Shown: piece after piece, positions 5,625 to 10,733 of the stretch
Layout: every line of letters starts with the position of its first letter
How positions within the stretch are numbered: the first letter of the stretch is position 1
From: Candidatus Binatia bacterium
GTDB taxonomy: Bacteria; Desulfobacterota_B; Binatia; UBA9968
Length of the DNA stretch: 10,733 nt
NCBI GenBank assembly: GCA_025922795.1
Contig: JAICHC010000043.1
Coordinates: 1-10,733 of the forward strand
Reading direction: 5' to 3'
Made by a program: the position numbers and the translations under genes
Notes under the pieces: generated by a model
What the model was told of the DNA's origin: nothing
Database searches by the model: none
The model's input: the letters and a program-made list of their open reading frames with translations, nothing else

Positions 5625-8186
5625 TCAATCGGGCTCGGCGAAGGCGAACTTTCTTAGGGCCACTTCAAGCAAGAAGAGGCAGAAGGTTAACACGATCAAA
5701 GGCTGCTTGAGCGGCGCGCTGGTTTTGGTGACGCTCACTGTGGGCTGCCCAGCGGTTGAGCCGGGGTTGATCTCGCCCCCGGTCGCTTCGGCCAGCCGGG
5801 AGAGCAGGCGCGTGTTAAAGTCTGGGCGCGGCAGTTCGCTATTTAAATGATAGGGAAGGTTATAACCGATCGGCGGAAACGCGATGCGCCGCCCGCCCCG
5901 ATCTTCCACCACATCGATCCGATAATCGCCTGGCTCCCCAATCGGCAAAAGGGCTTGGTAATGCCCTGGAGCCAGCTTGGTGAGCATGCCTTCGGTTTTG
6001 CGGCCTTTGCCGCTCAGAATGTAACGGAAATGGCTGTTTGCGCTGGCTTCTTCGTAAATCGAAAGGTCTAGGCTCGAGCGATTATCGGAAAAACTGACAC
6101 GAGCTTCGTGAGCAGGAACCGGGTCTTCCTCAACCGGCACCAGCCATTCCAATATGCGAGTCCAAAACGCCTGCAGCCCGCCCCATGGGATCCAATTTCT
6201 GCTCCAGCGGCTCTCCATGTCCATCGTCAAGGCGATCGATTTGCCCTGGGCATAGCGCCACGACGCCAGCAACGGAAGTCTACGATCCTGGCGTTGAACG
6301 GTTAAGTCGCTCTGTGCGCCTTTCTTTGGCTCGGTTTCCATCAAGCCCAAAACGGCGGGATAGTTCCGCGCTGCCAAACCCGCCAATAATTCGGAATTCC
6401 GATCAGGAATCGGCGTCCACGGGCCTTCGTCCTGCGGTTCCTTCGGTTTATCTTGCAGTTGCTCAAGCACGATTCGCGGCAGGCTCGAGGGATCGACGGT
6501 ATGGTGGAAAAGACCGCCGCCATATTGGCTGAGGCGCTTCATGATGCGCACGTCCGCTTCGCTGCTGATGGCGACGGTGGAAACGGTGATTTTTGAGTCA
6601 TTCTTCATTTGGCTTACCAGATCGACCAACTCTCCCTGGCTACCCCTGGTCACCCCGTCGCTTAACAAGATGAGATGCTTGCGGGTCGCATTGGCCCGTT
6701 CCAATTGCCGCCGCGCCTCCACAAGCGCGGGCAGGAAATAGGTCTGACCGCCGGGTTTCAAGCGGTCAATCTGCGTATCAACGACGCCGCGCAGGCGCGC
6801 CATCGTTTCCAGGTAAACGACCACGAATGGGCTGTCATCGAAACCCACGACACCTAACAGATCGATGTCCCGGAGTTGGCGGGCTACAGCTTTGGCGGCC
6901 TCTTTGGCGTAAAGAATCCGATTGTCGTCACGCATGCTGCCCGACTTATCCACGACCAGCACCACGGCGCGGTTTTTTTCTTCGGGTTTAGGCGGTTCCT
7001 TGGGCTCCACCGGCATGATTCTTTCGATGGGCGTCTGGCGATAGCTGGTCGGGGCGAAGCTCGCGTCGGCGCCGAGCATAATAAATCCGTTGCCGGCGGC
7101 GACGTGCCGTTCGATTGCCGCGAGATAACCGGGAGGAAATCTGTCCCGCTCGGCATTGTTAAAGATGACAACCTTGAACCCGGTCGGTGCCGGAGCATTC
7201 GCCGGCGTGCGCACGGTCACATCGATACCTTGGCGCTTGAGGATTTCCTCCAGGTATCGGCCGGCGCCGCTCTGACCATTGATCAGCAGGAGCTTGTTCT
7301 TTGCGCGAACGGAAACCCACGCGAGCGCGCGGTTGTCGGCCTGATAACGGTCGAGTTGGGCATCGAGCGGGCTAAAACTTGCCTGAAATGAAGTCAGGCT
7401 GCCTTCGGCAGGAGTCGTCTGATAGGAAAAAACTCGGCTTCCTCGATTTAACTTCACCGCATCGGTCTTAAAAGTTTGGCCATTGCGCGCCAGTGTCAAA
7501 GTCCCATCGACGGGGCGGTCGCTCTGGTTCTCGACCACTACCCGTAGATTTAGACTCTCACCGCTGTTTCCCTGAGTCGGCGCCAGCAGCTTGGTTACGG
7601 CGACATTGGCAATCGCGGGACGCTCGGCCGGCACGATCGGGTAAATTTTAATACCCGCCGCGGCCGCCGCCGGCAACAGACGCTCGACATTCCCTTCCGT
7701 CTCCCAACCATCGGTGAAGAGATAGAGATTTCTCGGCCCGGCAGGCAGCCTCAGAACCGTGGCCAGCAAGTTTTCAAGATTGCTTTTCTCCGGTTCGACG
7801 GCGGAGGCCTTCGACCGGTCGCGATCCAAGCGGTTGCGCCAGTCGCTGACCTCGGAGGCCGCCGCGCCGAAGATGTAAACGTGATCTTCGCGTTGGGGTG
7901 ACGGCAAGGCGTCGGTCGATTGTTTCATCCACTCGCGCATTGACGGCGGAATACTCGCAGAAACATCGAAAGCAAAGATCCGTTCTTGGCTGCTCGAGTG
8001 CCGACTGGTGGTCTGCGGATCGGCAAGGGTCAAGATGACCAGCGCGCCGATTAGCGTACGCGCGATCAGTACGCCCAGACGGCGGTCACGTAGGCGTAGC
8101 CAAAACAGCGGCAAAGCGAGCAACAGCCAAAGAAAGACCGGGTTGGCAAACTCGATATTGGCGAGAAATGACGGCATCGTCATCAT
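5625..8186 (-). CDS. Membrane protein with two VWA domains, the second nested in a glutamine-amidotransferase-like fold
   Basis: Numbering is from ATG 8186 (853 aa), which overlaps the upstream stop as ATGA and sits just before the first hydrophobic segment; an ATG at 8255 would overlap the neighbour by 73 nt. Two N-terminal helices (17-30, 37-56) flank a basic loop, and one helix is near the C-terminus (829-845), so the bulk is probably periplasmic. First VWA: DVSAS (D74, S76, S78) and TDG near 158-160. Residues 298-392 (KLLLINGQSGAGRYLEEIL to TPIERIMPV) look like the N-terminal half of a GATase1-like fold; a second VWA interrupts it (about 406-577: DKSGSM D413/S415/S417, T482 in GGQT, SDG at 509-511); the fold resumes at 594-688. 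No catalytic Cys is seen, so it is probably non-enzymatic. Metal-dependent ligand binding is inferred; partners are unknown. Confidence 0.88.
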   Translation of the reverse strand: MMTMPSFLANIEFANPVFLWLLLALPLFWLRLRDRRLGVLIARTLIGALVILTLADPQTTSRHSSSQERIFAFDVSASIPPSMREWMKQSTDALPSPQREDHVYIFGAAASEVSDWRNRLDRDRSKASAVEPEKSNLENLLATVLRLPAGPRNLYLFTDGWETEGNVERLLPAAAAAGIKIYPIVPAERPAIANVAVTKLLAPTQGNSGESLNLRVVVENQSDRPVDGTLTLARNGQTFKTDAVKLNRGSRVFSYQTTPAEGSLTSFQASFSPLDAQLDRYQADNRALAWVSVRAKNKLLLINGQSGAGRYLEEILKRQGIDVTVRTPANAPAPTGFKVVIFNNAERDRFPPGYLAAIERHVAAGNGFIMLGADASFAPTSYRQTPIERIMPVEPKEPPKPEEKNRAVVLVVDKSGSMRDDNRILYAKEAAKAVARQLRDIDLLGVVGFDDSPFVVVYLETMARLRGVVDTQIDRLKPGGQTYFLPALVEARRQLERANATRKHLILLSDGVTRGSQGELVDLVSQMKNDSKITVSTVAISSEADVRIMKRLSQYGGGLFHHTVDPSSLPRIVLEQLQDKPKEPQDEGPWTPIPDRNSELLAGLAARNYPAVLGLMETEPKKGAQSDLTVQRQDRRLPLLASWRYAQGKSIALTMDMESRWSRNWIPWGGLQAFWTRILEWLVPVEEDPVPAHEARVSFSDNRSSLDLSIYEEASANSHFRYILSGKGRKTEGMLTKLAPGHYQALLPIGEPGDYRIDVVEDRGGRRIAFPPIGYNLPYHLNSELPRPDFNTRLLSRLAEATGGEINPGSTAGQPTVSVTKTSAPLKQPLIVLTFCLFLLEVALRKFAFAEPD

Positions 8187-10003
8187 ACCGGCTGCCTCGA
8201 CACTCGACGCACTCCCGGCAGGGTCGCGCGCGCTCGGCGCGGATTGATAAACCATTCAATCAGAAGGAGCAGCAACGAAGCGAGCAAGAGATATGGCCAG
8301 AACGAGAATAGAACCGACGTGCTCCCTGTATGCGCCGCTTCGCCGCGCAACTCGATCGGCGTGGGCGTACGCAGATCCGATTCGCCGAGGTCGCCCAAAT
8401 TACGCGCGTAAAATTCACTCGCGCCGCCGCGGACTCGGCGATAAATGCCCTGATGAAACGTCGCGGCAAAGGAACCGGAAGCTGACTTGAGGGCAATTTT
8501 TTCGCCGGCCGGCGTGACGAGCGAGTCGCCCGATTGCATACCGGTTAACGGAATCGGCTCTCCCGTCGCCTGGCTGCGCGATCCGCCGCTTTGAAAAAAC
8601 CAGTCGAGAATGTTGAGAGTGAAGATCGACATCGGCAAGTTGGCCCGCCCCAGATAGGGTAGCGGATCAAAGCCGAGGGTCAAATAGCGAGCGCCCGTCC
8701 GTTCCACAGCGAAGACGAGCGCGCCGGCGGGACTCTCGACGACAATTTGCCCGGCGCTCTGCGGTTTGAGCGGTCGTGCATAGGTTGGCCGAAACAAGCT
8801 GAAATTAACGTAGCGTGTCAGCACATGGGGTTCGCGCCAACTGGAAACCTGAACATTGGATAGCGGCGCACCGAGGTCGACCAACGAGCTGCTCTCTGGC
8901 GGCAGAATAAACAGAGCCGGGTTTCTCGGCAGTTGCGCGGGCGCCGAGAAATGGAAAATCTCCAAACCATAATCTCTGCCATCGAATTTCGCGTACTCCG
9001 CCGGAGAGATGATGTCTACCCTGACGCCCTGAATCGATTTGAGACTGGCGGCGCTTTGCGGGCGCGGCGTCACGGCGAGGATGCGCAGGTTGCGCGACGT
9101 CGGCGCGACAGCAAAGCGCCGGTTATCGAGAGCGAGCGCGTCGCGCGCCTCGATCTCGATTTGGTAACTCGGATGCTCGGCAAACCCTTCGAACGTCGCC
9201 GTCGCCGTCCCCGACGCCGGAACAACCAATTCGCGGCTTGCCAGCGTTGCTCCGTCGCCTTGGAGCGCGATCTTAACCTTCTCATCTTTGCCGGAAAAAT
9301 TGGCGACTACCGCGTTGGCCTCCAAGCGCGCGTTGTTCAGCGAAGCGCGATGCACGTCGAACGAAGTAACCGCTAGATTTCCTTGCGGCCGCCCCACAGA
9401 AATCACCCGTGCGGCGGTGCTTTGGCCACTGGCGGGATGGTCGGTAAACAAATACACTCGTTCGTAGCTTCGCTCACCCGCCAATTGCCGCAGCACCCGG
9501 TCGTAATCCATCGGTGGGTCGCCAAGATCGTAGGCTCTGATGTTTTCAATCGCGCTCAGAGCCTGGCCCGGGGTCAACGGCTCAGCCTGGACCTTCGTCA
9601 GGGTCGGCGTTGTCAGGTAGAGATCGACCTGACCACCCACGCCTAGCTCGCCGATCACCTCGCCGATCTTTTCTTGCGCTAGAGACAATCTGGTTCTGCC
9701 GTCCTCCAATGTTTGCATGCTCGCCGAGTTGTCCAATAGGATCGCTATCCGGGTCGGACGAACGGAGAATACCGGTTCGCTGAGAGCGAAGATGAGCAGA
9801 GCGAGCAGCAATAGCTGCAGAAAGAAAATCGGCGGCACATGGATCCGCCCGAATCGTCGGGCGCTCGCTTGGGCGCCGCCCTCGATGAACAATAGCACGC
9901 TCGAAAAAACCAGCCGGCGCGGCTTTCGTCTCACCAAGTAGGGAATCAGCAGCAGCGGCAGCGCCAGGAGGCCGAACAGAGCGCCAGGATTGAGAAACTC
10001 CAT
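8183..10003 (-). CDS. BatA-like membrane protein with VWA domain
   Basis: The 606-residue protein begins with the BatA N-terminal (aerotolerance regulator) pattern MEFLNPGALFGLLALPLLLI, a membrane segment followed by a basic RRKPRR. A second helix lies at about 57-77, then a VWA domain with DNSASM (D91, S93, S95) and a degenerate TDH at 187-189 in place of TDG. A long beta-rich region follows and a last helix at about 569-585, ending in a basic tail. By the positive-inside rule the VWA and beta region should face the periplasm (inference). Bat proteins occur with MoxR ATPases and DUF58 proteins; roles in stress tolerance or protein maturation have been suggested but the mechanism is not settled. 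It starts 4 nt after the DUF58 stop with no ribosome site, and its stop overlaps the next start as ATGA. Confidence 0.9.
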   Translation of the reverse strand: MEFLNPGALFGLLALPLLLIPYLVRRKPRRLVFSSVLLFIEGGAQASARRFGRIHVPPIFFLQLLLLALLIFALSEPVFSVRPTRIAILLDNSASMQTLEDGRTRLSLAQEKIGEVIGELGVGGQVDLYLTTPTLTKVQAEPLTPGQALSAIENIRAYDLGDPPMDYDRVLRQLAGERSYERVYLFTDHPASGQSTAARVISVGRPQGNLAVTSFDVHRASLNNARLEANAVVANFSGKDEKVKIALQGDGATLASRELVVPASGTATATFEGFAEHPSYQIEIEARDALALDNRRFAVAPTSRNLRILAVTPRPQSAASLKSIQGVRVDIISPAEYAKFDGRDYGLEIFHFSAPAQLPRNPALFILPPESSSLVDLGAPLSNVQVSSWREPHVLTRYVNFSLFRPTYARPLKPQSAGQIVVESPAGALVFAVERTGARYLTLGFDPLPYLGRANLPMSIFTLNILDWFFQSGGSRSQATGEPIPLTGMQSGDSLVTPAGEKIALKSASGSFAATFHQGIYRRVRGGASEFYARNLGDLGESDLRTPTPIELRGEAAHTGSTSVLFSFWPYLLLASLLLLLIEWFINPRRARATLPGVRRVSRQPV

Positions 10004-10007
10004 AGAT

Positions 10008-10733
10008 TTATTTGAAAAGGCCGATCACCGGGAGCGTAGCGAACACAAACTCGCCGAGATCGCGATCGGTGACGTAAAAAGAGTAACGGATGCCGCTCTG
10101 ATGGCAGAAACTGCGGATCTCGGCATTGTGATGCGCCAGTCTACTCTGATAGTTGCGACGTGCCGCGGCGCTCCATTGATGCTTGATCTCCTGCTGATTT
10201 TCGCTGTCGATCAGGGCTACGTTACCGCTGGGGAACGGCGGATCGACCTCGTAGCGCGACAAAACTTGAATGGCGACGATGTCGAGATTGAAAGCGCGTA
10301 ACAAATTCAGGCCTTTTTGATACGCCGCCGCGGGCATCAGAAAATCCGAAATCAAAATGGCTTTTCCCGGTCGGCGCACTCGCTTCAAGTGTTCAGAAAG
10401 TCCCGCGGCCATATCAAGGCCTCCACCGGGAGCTGCCGCGTTGGCAAACTCGACACAATCGCGCATGCGCCGGCGGCCGCGGTAAAACGGCGAAGAGCCT
10501 CCGCCGTGCTGCAATAGGTGCAGCTTGACGTGATCGTGATTCGCCAAAATGACGTAGGCCAGCGCCAACGCCACATGCGTGGCCGGCAGAAATTTTGCCT
10601 CACGGGACGGCAATGTCATCGAAGCGCTGGCATCGATAAAAACATAGGCGAACAGGTCAACCTCTTCGCGGAAGACTTTTATGTACAGCCGGTCGGTACG
10701 CGCATAGATGCCCCAGTCGAGATAACGCAGGTC
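10008..10733 (-). CDS. DUF58 domain protein (partial, N-terminus beyond the right edge)
   Basis: The frame is open to the window edge and gives 241 residues ending in TAA at 10010-10008. It opens with DLRYLDWGIYARTDRLYIK and FREEVDLFAY, the conserved DUF58 core (usually DxRxIDWxxxARxxxLYVKxFxEE), leading into a VWA-type metal site DASASM (D34, S36, S38 of the visible part). A later LISDF (near visible residue 130) matches the second acidic site. DUF58 proteins are cytoplasmic and usually encoded directly after a MoxR AAA+ ATPase, which is proposed to act on them (family knowledge); that gene would lie to the right of this window. An ATG at 10619 is internal to the domain and is not the true start. 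The BatA-like gene begins 4 nt downstream. Confidence 0.9.
   Translation of the reverse strand, partial: DLRYLDWGIYARTDRLYIKVFREEVDLFAYVFIDASASMTLPSREAKFLPATHVALALAYVILANHDHVKLHLLQHGGGSSPFYRGRRRMRDCVEFANAAAPGGGLDMAAGLSEHLKRVRRPGKAILISDFLMPAAAYQKGLNLLRAFNLDIVAIQVLSRYEVDPPFPSGNVALIDSENQQEIKHQWSAAARRNYQSRLAHHNAEIRSFCHQSGIRYSFYVTDRDLGEFVFATLPVIGLFK

Noticed and set aside
6876..7391. Open frame of 171 codons on the plus strand opposite the double-VWA gene.
   Set aside because: Antisense to the GATase-like and VWA coding region, with no recognisable domain.
8187..8255. ATG at 8255 as the start of the double-VWA protein.
   Set aside because: It would overlap the BatA-like gene by 73 nt; ATG 8186 gives an ATGA overlap and directly precedes the first hydrophobic segment.

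Overview
The window is a tightly packed bacterial chromosome segment in which every supported gene lies on the minus strand; the plus strand carries only shadow frames. It reads from the right edge to the left. The lineage cannot be fixed from sequence alone. The order pgpA-cinA-thpR-recA-recX-alaS, the GC-rich DNA, and the envelope proteins suggest a Gram-negative bacterium, most plausibly a deltaproteobacterium-like or related uncultivated lineage (inference). There is no sign of mobile elements, CRISPR, tRNA or rRNA.

Right part (about 4105-10733): the C-terminal part of a DUF58 protein (its N-terminus is cut by the window edge), a BatA-like membrane protein with a von Willebrand factor A (VWA) domain, and a large membrane protein with two VWA domains, the second nested inside a glutamine-amidotransferase-like fold. 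These form the downstream part of a MoxR/DUF58/BatA-type operon; a MoxR AAA+ ATPase would be expected just beyond the right edge. The genes are separated by 4 bp or overlap as ATGA, so they are probably translationally coupled. A MepM/Csd3-like M23 peptidoglycan endopeptidase follows directly.

A 157-bp gap (3948-4104), the largest in the window, separates this envelope block from the left block. It holds a 10-bp direct repeat but no convincing promoter or terminator.

Left part (1-3947): pgpA (phosphatidylglycerophosphatase A), cinA (damage-related nucleotide/NMN deamidase protein), thpR (RNA 2',3'-cyclic phosphodiesterase), recA, recX, and the first 14 codons of alaS at the very left edge. 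The recA-recX-alaS order is the same as in E. coli. A perfect TATAAT box followed by a 10-bp inverted repeat lies in the 3' end of thpR just upstream of recA and may be an internal, damage-responsive recA promoter.

The oddest point is recX. Its conserved N-terminal third is open and in frame, but no ATG, GTG or TTG lies between the recA stop and codon 53 of the protein. It must start at a rare codon (ATT or ATA), be made as a truncated protein from GTG 391, or be joined to recA by slippage at two A8 runs. I found no clearly novel defence or mobile system; the leads are the regulation and translation of recA-recX and the VWA/GATase/M23 envelope operon.
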